A stretch of 64,000 bases of DNA, taken from an uncultured Alphaproteobacteria bacterium (lineage in GTDB: Bacteria; Pseudomonadota; Alphaproteobacteria; HIMB59; GCA-002718135). Numbering within the stretch: the stretch's first letter is position 1; every line of letters begins with the position of its first letter. The position numbers were made by a program, and so were the translations under genes. The stretch spans positions 118,994 to 182,993 of the forward strand of contig CACEMP010000002.1 of the NCBI GenBank assembly GCA_902560675.1, in the 5' to 3' direction. The notes below the pieces were generated by a model. The model did not search any database. It was not told the DNA's origin and was given only the letters and a program-made list of their open reading frames with translations. Of this stretch, positions 9,666 through 19,725 are shown piece after piece.

Positions 9666-10460
9666 ATGATATTTATTCAACCTTCAATAGATCCTGTAAT
9701 ATTTTCTTTGGGTTTTATAGATATCAGGTGGTACAGTCTTGCATACATAGCAGGTCTTATTTTAGGTCTAACAATTATCAAAAGGTTAAACAAAAGTTAT
9801 GGATATTTAATTGATACAAATAAATTAGATAATTTTTTTATATGGGCAGTAATAGGAGTTATTCTTGGAGGAAGAGTAGGTTATGTTTTATTTTATCAGA
9901 CAAATTTATTTATAAATAATCCAATTTACATTTTAAAAATTTGGAAAGGGGGTATGTCATTTCATGGTGGATTATTAGGTATTATCTTGAGTTGTTATAT
10001 TTTTTGTAAAATTAATAAAGTTAACTTTTTCTATCTTTCTGATTTAATTGCAATTGTATCTCCTATAGGTCTTTTTTTTGGAAGGTTGGCAAATTTTATA
10101 AATACTGAGTTAATAGGAAAACCCACTGATTTTTATATATCAATTATATACCCAACTGTTGATAATTTGCCGAGACATCCTTCACAACTGTATGAAGCAT
10201 TTCTTGAAGGTTTGGTATTGTTTATAATTTTAATCTTTTTTTTCATATATAATAAACACAAAAGAAACTATGGTTTTATTAGTGGTGTGTTTTTATTTTT
10301 ATATGGAATTTTTAGATTTCTAGTTGAATTTTTGAGGGAACCTGACTCTCACTTAGGATTAATACTAAATATTGTTACAATGGGACAAATATTAAGCTTA
10401 CCTCTTATTATATTTGGGATTATATTTATGCTGAAAAATGTATACAGAAAAAATAATTAA
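9666..10460 (+). CDS. lgt: Prolipoprotein diacylglyceryl transferase
   Basis: GGRVGYVLFYQ, KGGMSFHGGLLG, GRLANFINTELIGKPTD, RHPSQLYEAFLEG. Confidence 0.97.
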   Translation: MIFIQPSIDPVIFSLGFIDIRWYSLAYIAGLILGLTIIKRLNKSYGYLIDTNKLDNFFIWAVIGVILGGRVGYVLFYQTNLFINNPIYILKIWKGGMSFHGGLLGIILSCYIFCKINKVNFFYLSDLIAIVSPIGLFFGRLANFINTELIGKPTDFYISIIYPTVDNLPRHPSQLYEAFLEGLVLFIILIFFFIYNKHKRNYGFISGVFLFLYGIFRFLVEFLREPDSHLGLILNIVTMGQILSLPLIIFGIIFMLKNVYRKNN

Positions 10461-11475
10461 ATCAGAAATTTATAAAATTAAAAATGATATCCGTTTAGAT
10501 TTTTTTCTTAAGAAGATAATCTATGGCAAAAATGGTTATTATTATAGCAAAAAACCAATTGGAAGAAAGAATGACTTCATTACAGCTCCTGAAATTTCAC
10601 AAATTTTTGGTGAAATAATTGGGTTATATTTATTTTACTTTTGGAAGACAAAAATTAACAATAAGTTTAATCTTATAGAGTTAGGTCCTGGAAATGGAAC
10701 TTTATTTTTAGATATTATAAATAGTACATCAAAATATCCAGCTTTTTTAAGTGATGCAAAAATTAAATTAATTGAAATAAATAAAGAACTAAAAAAAATA
10801 CAAAAAAAAAATTTAAATAAAAATCTACTTCTAAAGATAAAATGGTCAAAAAAAATAAATTTTGGCTCTTCTTTTCCTACTGTAATATACTCCAATGAGT
10901 TTTTTGATTGTTTCCCTATAAGGCAGTTTTTATTTAAAGACGCATGGTATGAAAAATATGTTAGTTTAAATAGAGAAGAAAACAGATTATTTTTTAAAAA
11001 TAGAATAGTAAAAGAAAATAAATTACTAAACATTTTAGAAAAATATAAAGATAATAGGGTCTATGAAATTTCAGCAGAAAGAAATAAATATTTTAATAAA
11101 TTATGTAAATTTATAAATAAAAATGGTGGTATTATTTTTACAGTTGACTATGGATATTTAAATAAAATTAATAATTTTACTCTACAAGGAATTCAAAATC
11201 ATAAATTTTCTTCAGTATTAGAAAATTTAGGTGAAAAAGATATTTCAAGTCATGTAAATTTTACTGATCTAGTTAATATTGCAAAAAATAATAAATTAAA
11301 AATTGAAGAGTTTTGCACACAACGAGAATTTTTAATAAAATATGGAATATTGGAAAGAAAGAAAACTCTCTCTAAATTAAATAATCAAAAAAGCTTAAAT
11401 CAAGAAATTGAGAGATTAATAGGAAAGAAAAATATGGGTAATTTATTTAAAGTTTTGGTTGTCTCTAATTTATAA
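10438..11475 (+). CDS. MidA/NDUFAF7-like SAM-dependent methyltransferase (COG1565)
   Basis: DFITAPEISQIFGE, ELGPGNGTLFLDII, SNEFFDCFPIRQF; follows lgt. Confidence 0.9.
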   Translation: MYTEKIIKSEIYKIKNDIRLDFFLKKIIYGKNGYYYSKKPIGRKNDFITAPEISQIFGEIIGLYLFYFWKTKINNKFNLIELGPGNGTLFLDIINSTSKYPAFLSDAKIKLIEINKELKKIQKKNLNKNLLLKIKWSKKINFGSSFPTVIYSNEFFDCFPIRQFLFKDAWYEKYVSLNREENRLFFKNRIVKENKLLNILEKYKDNRVYEISAERNKYFNKLCKFINKNGGIIFTVDYGYLNKINNFTLQGIQNHKFSSVLENLGEKDISSHVNFTDLVNIAKNNKLKIEEFCTQREFLIKYGILERKKTLSKLNNQKSLNQEIERLIGKKNMGNLFKVLVVSNL

Positions 11476-12242
11476 TGAGAAAGAATTTCATAAACGTAAA
11501 AGAATTAGAGGATAAAATAAATTTTGCATTTTTTACATCTGTTGGAGGCGTATCTAAAAATGAATATAGATCCTTAAATTGCAGTAAAAATAATAAAGAT
11601 TTAAAAAATAATGTTAAAAAAAATATAAATATTGCAAAAAATAAATTAAAAATTAGGGACAAAAAACTTAAATTAATTAATCAGTTACATTCTAATAAAA
11701 TATTAAATGTTAATATTAAAAATTTCAAAAAAGAAATGTATGGTGATGGCTTATTAACAGAAAATAAAAATATAGCTTTAGGAGTTTTAACAGCTGATTG
11801 TGCTCCAATATTTATTTTTGATACAACTAAAAACATTATTTGTTGTCTTCATTCTGGGTGGAAAGGTACTTTAAATAACATTGTTAAAAATGCTGTAAAA
11901 AAAATTACAAATAAAAAAGTTAATAAAAAAAATATTATTGCTGTTATTGGTCCTTGCTTGGGTTATAAAAACTATGAGGTTGATAAAAAATTTAAGACTA
12001 AATTTATTAAAAAAAATAAATTATATAAAAATTTTTTTCTATCAAAAAATAAATTGAAAGATCTATTTAATCTACGTGAGCTTATTAACTTTCAATTAAA
12101 ATCAGAGGGAATAAGTAAAATATATAATATTAGAAAAGATACCTATAAAAACAGTCATATTTTTTTTAGTCATAGAAAAGCAACTCATAAAAATAGTGGA
12201 AAGACTGGAAGAATGATAAATATAATTTCTTTTAAGGATTAA
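11475..12242 (+). CDS. pgeF: Laccase-domain purine nucleosidase/peptidoglycan editing factor
   Basis: FFTSVGGVSKNEYRSLNC, LTADCAPIFIFD, CLHSGWKGTLNNIV, IGPCLGYKNYEV. Confidence 0.92.
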   Translation: MRKNFINVKELEDKINFAFFTSVGGVSKNEYRSLNCSKNNKDLKNNVKKNINIAKNKLKIRDKKLKLINQLHSNKILNVNIKNFKKEMYGDGLLTENKNIALGVLTADCAPIFIFDTTKNIICCLHSGWKGTLNNIVKNAVKKITNKKVNKKNIIAVIGPCLGYKNYEVDKKFKTKFIKKNKLYKNFFLSKNKLKDLFNLRELINFQLKSEGISKIYNIRKDTYKNSHIFFSHRKATHKNSGKTGRMINIISFKD

Positions 12243-12289
12243 TTTTTGTTGAACTATTTCTAATCTTATATAGTAGATTATACGATTAA

Positions 12290-13225
12290 ATGAAAATAAT
12301 CGCTTGTAATAGCAGTAAGACTCTTTCAGAAAAAATTTCAAAACATATTGATGTGCCAGTGGCTGATGCATCAATAAGAACATTTAATGATCGGGAAATT
12401 TTTGTTGAAATAAATGAGAATATTCGCGGTGAAGATGTTTTTATAATTCAATCTACATCCCACCCTGCAAATGATCATTTAATGGAATTGCTTATAACAA
12501 TTGATGCTGCAAAGAGAGGATCAGCTAAAAGGATAACAGCTGTTATTCCTTACTATGGATATGCCAGACAAGATCGTAAAACTGGTCCAAGAACACCTAT
12601 TACAGCAAAATTAGTTGCTAATTTAATTACATCAGCTGGAGCTCATAGAGTTTTAACTATGGATTTACATGCAGGACAAATACAAGGCTTTTTTGATATT
12701 CCTTTAGATAATATTTTTTCTGCCCCGCCGATTTTAAAAGATATTAAAGAAAAATTTAAAGATAATAAAGATCTGGTTGTAACGTCTCCAGATGTAGGAG
12801 GTGTTGTAAGAGCTAGAGCATTTGCTAAGAGGCTAGATGCAGGACTCGCAATAGCTGACAAGAGAAGAGAAAAAGCTGGAGAGTCAGAAGTTATGAACAT
12901 TATTGGTGATGTAAATAATAAAATTTGTATTTTACTTGATGATATAGCCGACTCTGCTGGCACCTTGTGTAATGCTGCCGAAGCACTAAAAAGAAATGGT
13001 GCTAAAGAAATCTATTCATACATCGTACATGGAGTATTATCTGGTAAAGCATTAGATAAAATCTCAAATTCTGAAATAAAAGAGCTAGTTTTGACTGATA
13101 CTATTGAGCCATCAATAAATGTAAAAAAGACAAAAAACATTAGACATATTAGTATTGCTCCTTTAATGGGTGAAGCGATTAAAAGAATAAGTAGCGATGC
13201 TTCAGTCTCTGCTTTATTTGATTAA
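12290..13225 (+). CDS. prs: Ribose-phosphate pyrophosphokinase
   Basis: [69 protein letters not shown]. Confidence 0.97.
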   Translation: MKIIACNSSKTLSEKISKHIDVPVADASIRTFNDREIFVEINENIRGEDVFIIQSTSHPANDHLMELLITIDAAKRGSAKRITAVIPYYGYARQDRKTGPRTPITAKLVANLITSAGAHRVLTMDLHAGQIQGFFDIPLDNIFSAPPILKDIKEKFKDNKDLVVTSPDVGGVVRARAFAKRLDAGLAIADKRREKAGESEVMNIIGDVNNKICILLDDIADSAGTLCNAAEALKRNGAKEIYSYIVHGVLSGKALDKISNSEIKELVLTDTIEPSINVKKTKNIRHISIAPLMGEAIKRISSDASVSALFD

Positions 13226-13232
13226 AATTAAT

Positions 13233-13910
13233 ATGGAAAATTATAAAGCATTAGAAAGAAATCATGAAACTGGTTCCACAAATAGCCTTTTAAAAAAAGG
13301 TTTAGTACCTGGGATTATATATGGAAAGGGATCAGAGCCAACAAAAATAGCTTTAGAAGATAAAATTTTAAAAAAATTAATGAACACTGGATCCTTCTAT
13401 TCTAGAATTATAGATATTGACATTAATGGTAAAAAAGAAAAAATACTGCCAAAACAACTTCAATACCATCCTGTAAATGATAGGCTCATTCATTTTGATT
13501 TTTTAAGAGTTCAGGAAAATACAAAGGTAAATGTTGAAATCCCTGTTGAGTTCTTAAATCAAGAAAAATGTCCTGGTTTAAAAAAAGGTGGAGTTTTAAA
13601 TACTGTTAGACGACTTGTTGAGCTAACTTGTAACGCTAACAATATACCAAGTAAGTTAGAATTTGATTTAATTGAGAGTGAAATAGGTGATGCAGTTAAG
13701 ATTAGTAGTATTCAGCTCCCGGATGGAGTTACTCCTACTATAACAGATAGAGATTTTGTGATAGCTACTTTAGTTCCACCAACTGTAGAAGTTGAAACTA
13801 AAACTGAAGAAACAACTGAAGAAGGTGCAGCAGAAGGTACCGAAGAAAAATCAGAGGAAAAGAAAGAAGAATCTCCTGATAATAAAGAAGAAAATAAAGA
13901 ATCTAAGTAA
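13233..13910 (+). CDS. rplY: 50S ribosomal protein L25/Ctc with acidic C-terminal tail
   Basis: Ctc-type L25 motifs (GLVPGIIYGKGSEPTKIAL, HPVNDRLIHFDFLRV); start moved to internal ATG at 13233 (MENYKALERN). Confidence 0.94.
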   Translation: MENYKALERNHETGSTNSLLKKGLVPGIIYGKGSEPTKIALEDKILKKLMNTGSFYSRIIDIDINGKKEKILPKQLQYHPVNDRLIHFDFLRVQENTKVNVEIPVEFLNQEKCPGLKKGGVLNTVRRLVELTCNANNIPSKLEFDLIESEIGDAVKISSIQLPDGVTPTITDRDFVIATLVPPTVEVETKTEETTEEGAAEGTEEKSEEKKEESPDNKEENKESK

Positions 13911-13931
13911 CTTTACTTTATACTTCATTAT

Positions 13932-14492
13932 ATGTTTTTAATTTGTGGACTTGGTAACCCAGGTGTAAATTATAAAAATACCAGACATAATGTAGGTTTC
14001 CATTTAGCAGATAATATAATCTCGCATTTTGATTTAGATAAAATCAAAGAAGATAATATAAAAGAATTATATTCAGGTAAAATAAATAATCAAAAAATCT
14101 TTGTGTTAAAACCTCTTACATTTATGAATTTATCAGGAAAAGCTGTTTCAGAAATTGTAAATTTTTATAAAATAAAATTAGACCACACTTTTGTTATCCA
14201 TGATGATCTTGATTTAGAATTATCAAAAATAAAAATAAAACAAGGTGGTGGAAACGGAGGTCATAATGGGCTGGAAAGTATTGACCAATTTATAGGGGAA
14301 AATTATTTTAGAATTCGTATTGGAATTGATCATCCGGGACATAAAGATTTAGTTTCAAGATATGTTTTAAATAAATTTTTAAAGTCAGAAAAAGAAATAA
14401 TAAATAAAAAGTTTGATAAAATGGTTAATAATATTGAATTAATATTTTCAGATATTCCTCTATTTTTAACAAAAATAAGTGAGCAAAATTAA
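13932..14492 (+). CDS. pth: Peptidyl-tRNA hydrolase
   Basis: LICGLGNPGVNYKNTRHNVGFH, KPLTFMNLSGKAV, GGGNGGHNGLESI. Confidence 0.97.
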   Translation: MFLICGLGNPGVNYKNTRHNVGFHLADNIISHFDLDKIKEDNIKELYSGKINNQKIFVLKPLTFMNLSGKAVSEIVNFYKIKLDHTFVIHDDLDLELSKIKIKQGGGNGGHNGLESIDQFIGENYFRIRIGIDHPGHKDLVSRYVLNKFLKSEKEIINKKFDKMVNNIELIFSDIPLFLTKISEQN

Positions 14493-14494
14493 TT

Positions 14495-15595
14495 ATGGGA
14501 TTTAAGTGTGGGATAGTTGGATTACCAAATGTTGGTAAATCTACTTTATTTAATGCACTCACCCAATCAAATAAAGCTGAGGCTGCAAATTATCCATTTG
14601 CAACTATAGAACCAAATATAGGAAGAGTTGCAGTACCTGATAATAGATTAGATAAACTTGCAATCGTTGGAAAAAGTGAAAAAATAATTCCTTCTTTCAT
14701 GGATTTTGTTGATATTGCAGGATTAGTAAAAGGAGCCTCACAAGGAGAAGGTTTAGGAAATAAATTTTTAGGACATGTAAGAGAAGTTGATGCAATAGCT
14801 CATGTTGTTAGATGTTTTGAAGATACTAATATTACTCATGTATCATCAAAAATTGATCCACTAGATGATATTGAAACAATAAATTTAGAATTGCAATTGG
14901 CTGATTTTGAAAGCTTAAATAATAAAAAAACTAGTTTAGAAAAAAAATTAAAAGCAAACGATAAAGAATCTAAACATCAATTTGATATAATAAATAAAAT
15001 CTTACAAATGCTAGATGCTAATAGCATCTTAAAAATTGAAGAATTTACTAATAATGAAATTAACTTTGTAAATAGTCTTAACTTAATTAGCCTAAAGCCT
15101 ACTATGTACATATGTAATGTAGATGAAGAATCTATTCACACGGGAAACAAATTATCAAATACAGTCATAGAGTTTGCTAAAAGAAATAATCATTCTGTAG
15201 TTTTAATCTCTGCTTCAATTGAAGCACAAATAGCAGAATTAGATAATGAGGAAGAAAAACTTGAATTTCTTAAAGAGCTTAATTTAGATCAAACAACATT
15301 GAATAAGGTAATAAAATCTGGATATGAGCTTTTGGATTTAATTAACTATTTTACCTGCGGTCCAAAGGAAACAAGATCTTGGACAATAAAAAAAGAAACA
15401 CTTGCACCACAAGCTGCTGGAAAAATTCACACTGATTTTGAAAAAGGATTTATTAGAGCAGAGACTGTCTCTTATGATGACTATATAGAAAATAATGGTG
15501 ATGCTGGAAGTAGAGATTCAGGAAAGTTAAGACAAGAAGGTAAAGATTATATCGTTAAAGACGGTGATGTAATGAACTTTTTATTTAATGTCTAA
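14495..15595 (+). CDS. ychF: Redox-regulated ATPase YchF/OLA1
   Basis: MGFKCGIVGLPNVGKSTLFNALT, NYPFATIEPNIG, C-terminal TGS domain. Confidence 0.98.
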   Translation: MGFKCGIVGLPNVGKSTLFNALTQSNKAEAANYPFATIEPNIGRVAVPDNRLDKLAIVGKSEKIIPSFMDFVDIAGLVKGASQGEGLGNKFLGHVREVDAIAHVVRCFEDTNITHVSSKIDPLDDIETINLELQLADFESLNNKKTSLEKKLKANDKESKHQFDIINKILQMLDANSILKIEEFTNNEINFVNSLNLISLKPTMYICNVDEESIHTGNKLSNTVIEFAKRNNHSVVLISASIEAQIAELDNEEEKLEFLKELNLDQTTLNKVIKSGYELLDLINYFTCGPKETRSWTIKKETLAPQAAGKIHTDFEKGFIRAETVSYDDYIENNGDAGSRDSGKLRQEGKDYIVKDGDVMNFLFNV

Positions 15596-16341
15596 GTAAC
15601 GTCTCGCCAAAGTCTATTTTTTGCTAAGTACACAATTGTTCCAAGAATAATAAAGAATAATATTACTTTGATTCCTAAATTTTTTCTTTCTTCCATTTCT
15701 GGTTCAGCAGCCCAGTGAAGAAAATGTGTTACATCAGCTGATAACTGTTCTGCATTATTATCAGTGCCATCATCATAATCTACACTTCCATCGGCTATAG
15801 GTGCTGGCATAGCTATTTGATTTCCAGCCATCCATTTATTGTACCACATTCCATTACCGACCTCCATTCCCTTTGGAGGTTCAACATAACCTAGAAGAAG
15901 GTTATAAATATAATCAACTCCATATTTTCTAGCTTTTGTAATTACACTCAAATCTGGAGGATAAGCTCCATTGTTATTTGCTCTTGCTTCATTATCATTG
16001 GCGTATGGGTTAACAAACCTGTCTGCTGGTCTAGCCGGTCTTTCAAACATTTCACCATCATCATTTGGACCGTCTAATACAGTATATTCAGAAGCAATTA
16101 CTTTTACTTGAGCCTCGGAAAAACCAATATCAATAAGATCTCTGTAATACAGAAGTTTCATTGAATGACATCCTGCACATACTTCTCTATAAACTTTATA
16201 GCCCCTTTGAATTGCAGCTCTATCAAAAGTTCCCGTTACGCCTTTAAAAGACCAATCATGTTTTGGCATTTTTTCAGTACTCATTTCTGCAGCAAAGAGA
16301 TTTGAAGAGAATAATAAAAAAATAATAAGTAATAGGCGCAT
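15592..16341 (-). CDS. petC: Cytochrome c1 of the bc1 complex
   Basis: Signal peptide, CAGCHS haem motif, YPPDLSVITKAR, C-terminal anchor. Confidence 0.95.
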   Translation of the reverse strand: MRLLLIIFLLFSSNLFAAEMSTEKMPKHDWSFKGVTGTFDRAAIQRGYKVYREVCAGCHSMKLLYYRDLIDIGFSEAQVKVIASEYTVLDGPNDDGEMFERPARPADRFVNPYANDNEARANNNGAYPPDLSVITKARKYGVDYIYNLLLGYVEPPKGMEVGNGMWYNKWMAGNQIAMPAPIADGSVDYDDGTDNNAEQLSADVTHFLHWAAEPEMEERKNLGIKVILFFIILGTIVYLAKNRLWRDVT

Positions 16342-17633
16342 TATAGATTTGTATCTTTTTGCATTGCTGGTGAAGGAATTCCTTTTTCACCTCCACCAAT
16401 ATCAGGAGCTATATTTTTAGCATAAACATCACTAATACTGAGCGGTAGCTTATTTGGCTTCTCTATCCAACCAACAAAAGGTGTAATGATAAAGAAAAAA
16501 CCAAAGTAGTAAAGTAAACCTACTCTAGCAATTAAAAGATATAAACCTTCAGCAGGAAGCATACCAACGTAGCCTAATGCAAAGAAGTTAACAAAAAAGC
16601 CCATCATAAACCACTTATATATTGGTCTATAATTACAGCTTCTCACTTTTGATCTATCAAGCCAAGGTAGAACAAAGAGAATTACTATCGCACCAAACAT
16701 TAGGAGAACTCCTCCTAATTTATCAGGTACTGCTCTTAAAATTGCATAAAAAGGTGCAAGATACCAGTTTGGAACAATGTGAGCTGGAGTAACAAGTGGA
16801 TCTGCTGGAATATAATTGTCAACTTCAGCCATAAGATTTGGTCCAAAGAATATTACTGCAGAAATAGCAACTCCAAAAGCACACATAGCTACTGTATCTT
16901 TAATTAACATATATGGAAAAAAGTTTACTGAGTCATTGTTAGTTTTAATATCAATCCCATCAGGGTTATTTGAACCATGAACATGAACTGCAGCAACATG
17001 TAAACCTACAACACCAAAAATAACAAATGGTAAAACATAATGAAGAGCAAAGAAACGGTTTAAAGTAGCATTTCCAACATTGTAATCACCAAGAAGCCAT
17101 GTCTTTAATCCCTCACCAATAAATGGAATTGCACTAAATAAATTTGTTATAACTGTAGCTCCCCAATAAGACATTTGTCCCCACGGTAATGTGTAACCAA
17201 GAAAAGAAGTTGCCATCATTAATAAAAATATGAATACACCTAAAATCCAATTAAGCTCTCTTGGATATTTGTAAGAACCAAAATACATTGCTCTTACTAT
17301 ATGAATGTAAACTATGATGAAGAAAAAGGCCGCACCATTGGAATGAATATATCGCATTAACCAACCGTAATTGACATCTCGCATTATTCTCTCAACACTA
17401 TCAAAGGCCATATCTGTATGTGGTGTGTAATTCATCGCAAGAAAAATTCCACTTACTATCATTGTAACAAGTGTAATTGTTGCTAATGCACCAAAGCTCC
17501 AGAAATAATTACAATTCTTTGGCATTGGATAATCACCGTATTCTTTTTTGAAATAGGAAATAATTGGTAAACGAAACTCTATCCAATTAAGGACAGGATT
17601 TTTAAATTGATGTACTTTTCTGTTCTTATCCAT
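16341..17633 (-). CDS. petB: Cytochrome b of the bc1 complex
   Basis: Cytochrome b motifs (LPWGQMSYWGATVITNLFSAIPFIG, ADPLVTPAHIVPNWYLAPFYAILR). Confidence 0.98.
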   Translation of the reverse strand: MDKNRKVHQFKNPVLNWIEFRLPIISYFKKEYGDYPMPKNCNYFWSFGALATITLVTMIVSGIFLAMNYTPHTDMAFDSVERIMRDVNYGWLMRYIHSNGAAFFFIIVYIHIVRAMYFGSYKYPRELNWILGVFIFLLMMATSFLGYTLPWGQMSYWGATVITNLFSAIPFIGEGLKTWLLGDYNVGNATLNRFFALHYVLPFVIFGVVGLHVAAVHVHGSNNPDGIDIKTNNDSVNFFPYMLIKDTVAMCAFGVAISAVIFFGPNLMAEVDNYIPADPLVTPAHIVPNWYLAPFYAILRAVPDKLGGVLLMFGAIVILFVLPWLDRSKVRSCNYRPIYKWFMMGFFVNFFALGYVGMLPAEGLYLLIARVGLLYYFGFFFIITPFVGWIEKPNKLPLSISDVYAKNIAPDIGGGEKGIPSPAMQKDTNL

Positions 17634-17635
17634 TG

Positions 17636-18163
17636 TTATCCTATCTTTATAGTATTATCATTTAAAAAGGTATAGGGCGGAACGTCCAAGTTTTTTGGTG
17701 CTGGCCCTTTTCTTATTCTTCCTGATGTATCGTAGTGTGAGCCATGACATGGGCAATACCAACCGTCATACTCACCTTTCATATCTGAAACTTTTTGACC
17801 TAATGGAACACACCCTAAGTGTGTGCATACTCCTACTAAAACTAACCATTCTTCTTTTTGTACTCTATCAGCATCGTCTTGTGGATCTCTTAGGTCGGAA
17901 GCTTGAACCATTTTTGCTGCATCAATTTCATCTTTTGTTCTTTTTTTAATGAAAACAGGTTTTCCACGCCATTTTATTGTTATACTTTGACCTTCTTCAA
18001 TAGCGCTAATATCCACTTCAGTTGATCCTGCAGCTAATGTATCTTCTGCTGGACTCATACTTTTTAGAAATGGCCATATAAACGCTGCTGTACCTACAGC
18101 ACCAAGAGTTACTGTACTAAGTTGTAGGAAATCTCTTCTCTTATTTTTGGATTTTTTAGCCAT
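17636..18163 (-). CDS. petA: Ubiquinol-cytochrome c reductase Rieske iron-sulfur subunit
   Basis: Tat-like N-terminus ([13 protein letters not shown]), CTHLGC...CPCHGSHYD. Confidence 0.97.
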   Translation of the reverse strand: MAKKSKNKRRDFLQLSTVTLGAVGTAAFIWPFLKSMSPAEDTLAAGSTEVDISAIEEGQSITIKWRGKPVFIKKRTKDEIDAAKMVQASDLRDPQDDADRVQKEEWLVLVGVCTHLGCVPLGQKVSDMKGEYDGWYCPCHGSHYDTSGRIRKGPAPKNLDVPPYTFLNDNTIKIG

Positions 18164-18258
18164 TATATATGAAATTCTTATATCTTAATTACTCAAAAAA
18201 ATACTTTTTATATATGTGCCAGCGTGACGCAAGTAATAAAATAATATAGTAAAAAAAC

Positions 18259-18705
18259 ATGAGAATTGCTCTTTTTGAACCTGACATACCACAGAATGCA
18301 GGAAATATATTTAGACTAGGCGCCTGTCTTGGAATACCAGTAGATATAATAGAGCCAGCTGGCTTTGTGATTGATGATAAAAGACTAAAAAGAGCATCAA
18401 TGGATTATTATGATTATCTAGAATTAAAAAAACATTTAAGTTGGGAAGAATTTTATGAGTGGTCAAAAGATAATTCATATCGACTCATTCTTCTAACAAC
18501 AAAAAGTAAGAAAAGTTATTTTGATTATAAATTTCAATCAAATGATATTATTTTATTTGGCAGAGAAAGTGCTGGGGCCCCAGATTATGTCCATAGCTCT
18601 GTAGACGAAAGGTTAATAATACCAATGATAAATGGACCTAGATCAATTAATCTTAGTAGTTCAGTTGCAATAGTAGCTGGTGAAATGTTACGCCAATTAA
18701 ATTAA
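18259..18705 (+). CDS. trmL: tRNA (cytidine(34)-2'-O)-methyltransferase
   Basis: SPOUT motifs: PDIPQNAGNIFRLGACLG, LFGRESAGAPDYV, RSINLSSSVAIVAGE. Confidence 0.94.
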   Translation: MRIALFEPDIPQNAGNIFRLGACLGIPVDIIEPAGFVIDDKRLKRASMDYYDYLELKKHLSWEEFYEWSKDNSYRLILLTTKSKKSYFDYKFQSNDIILFGRESAGAPDYVHSSVDERLIIPMINGPRSINLSSSVAIVAGEMLRQLN

Positions 18706-19559
18706 GCTAAGGTTCCCATCTTTCCTTCTTGATAGTCCAGCATTGCTTGCTTTATTTCTCCTTCAGAATTCGCTACGAAAGGACCATAACGTGCTACGGG
18801 TTCTTTGAGTGGCTTTCCAGCTAAAACTAGATAGGATCCCTTTTCTGATATTGACCTAATTTTAATCTCATCGCTTGACTGATCAAAATAAATCATATCA
18901 CCTTTGTTAGCGATTTTATCTTCCTCATTAAATTGTAACTGACCATCAATAATATAGACCATAAGATTTTGTTCTTTATCGACATTAAACTTTGTCATGT
19001 CTGGTTTTGAAAATTGAATATCAAATATTGATACTGGTGAATATGTTTGAACTTTCGATTTGATTCCATTTATTTCACCCACAAGAACTTTAATCTCTAT
19101 ATTCGCATTTTCATATACTGTTGGGATAGTATTTTTTTTAATATGTTGATACCAAGGTTTAACTTTTTTATTTTTTTGTGGAAGGTTAACCCAGATTTGT
19201 AATCCTTGCATGATACCGCCACTCTTCTTAAATTTTTCTGTTACTAATTCAGAGTGAATTAAACCTGATCCAGTTGTCATCCATTGTACATCACCAGTTT
19301 CAATTTCTGCTTGTCCACCAAATGAGTCTCTATGCTCTACTTCACCACCAAGCATGTAAGTAATTGCCTCAAATCCACAATGAGGATGCGCTGGTACACC
19401 AGTTGCTCCTCCTGGCTCATAATTAATTGGGCCAAAATGATCAAAAAGAAGAAATGGATCATTTTCTCTCATTTCTGGGACAGGGAAAGCTCTCGTTACA
19501 GGTATCCCGTCACCCTCAAAAGTTTTCATACACTCTTTAATTTTTATTATTTTTCTCAT
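18702..19559 (-). CDS. Pirin family protein
   Basis: DPFLLFDHFGPI, PAHPHCGFEAITYMLGGEVEHRDSFG, GLQIWVNLPQKNK. Confidence 0.95.
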   Translation of the reverse strand: MRKIIKIKECMKTFEGDGIPVTRAFPVPEMRENDPFLLFDHFGPINYEPGGATGVPAHPHCGFEAITYMLGGEVEHRDSFGGQAEIETGDVQWMTTGSGLIHSELVTEKFKKSGGIMQGLQIWVNLPQKNKKVKPWYQHIKKNTIPTVYENANIEIKVLVGEINGIKSKVQTYSPVSIFDIQFSKPDMTKFNVDKEQNLMVYIIDGQLQFNEEDKIANKGDMIYFDQSSDEIKIRSISEKGSYLVLAGKPLKEPVARYGPFVANSEGEIKQAMLDYQEGKMGTLA

Positions 19560-19596
19560 AAATTTGTTTAAAAATTATTCAGATATAGATATAGGT

Positions 19597-19686
19597 ATGA
19601 TTATGAAAAATCAAAATCCAAACCCACCAAAGTGTGGTTGCAGTTGTAGCTGTTGCTGTACTTGTGAAGGTGGAGGGTGCTGTTAG
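19597..19686 (+). CDS. Putative 29-aa cysteine-rich (metallothionein-like) peptide
   Basis: Manual translation of ATG 19597 to TAG 19686: MIMKNQNPNPPKCGCSCSCCCTCEGGGCC (9 Cys of 29); below the cutoff of the supplied ORF track. Confidence 0.55.
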   Translation: MIMKNQNPNPPKCGCSCSCCCTCEGGGCC

Positions 19687-19697
19687 TTAACACCCTC
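19673..19697 (+). terminator. Hairpin overlapping the Cys-rich peptide stop codon, possible terminator between convergent genes
   Basis: Perfect 7-bp stem GAGGGTG(ctgttagttaa)CACCCTC followed by AATTTAAATTT; lacks a clean U-run. Confidence 0.4.
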
Positions 19698-19725
19698 AAT
19701 TTAAATTTAATATTTAAAAATATTT

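Noticed and set aside
9443-9814. ORF 9443..9814 (+)
   Set aside because: Antisense to the UbiK-like gene and out of frame with lgt; no family match.
12102-12383. ORF 12102..12383 (-)
   Set aside because: Antisense to pgeF end and prs start, both strongly supported.
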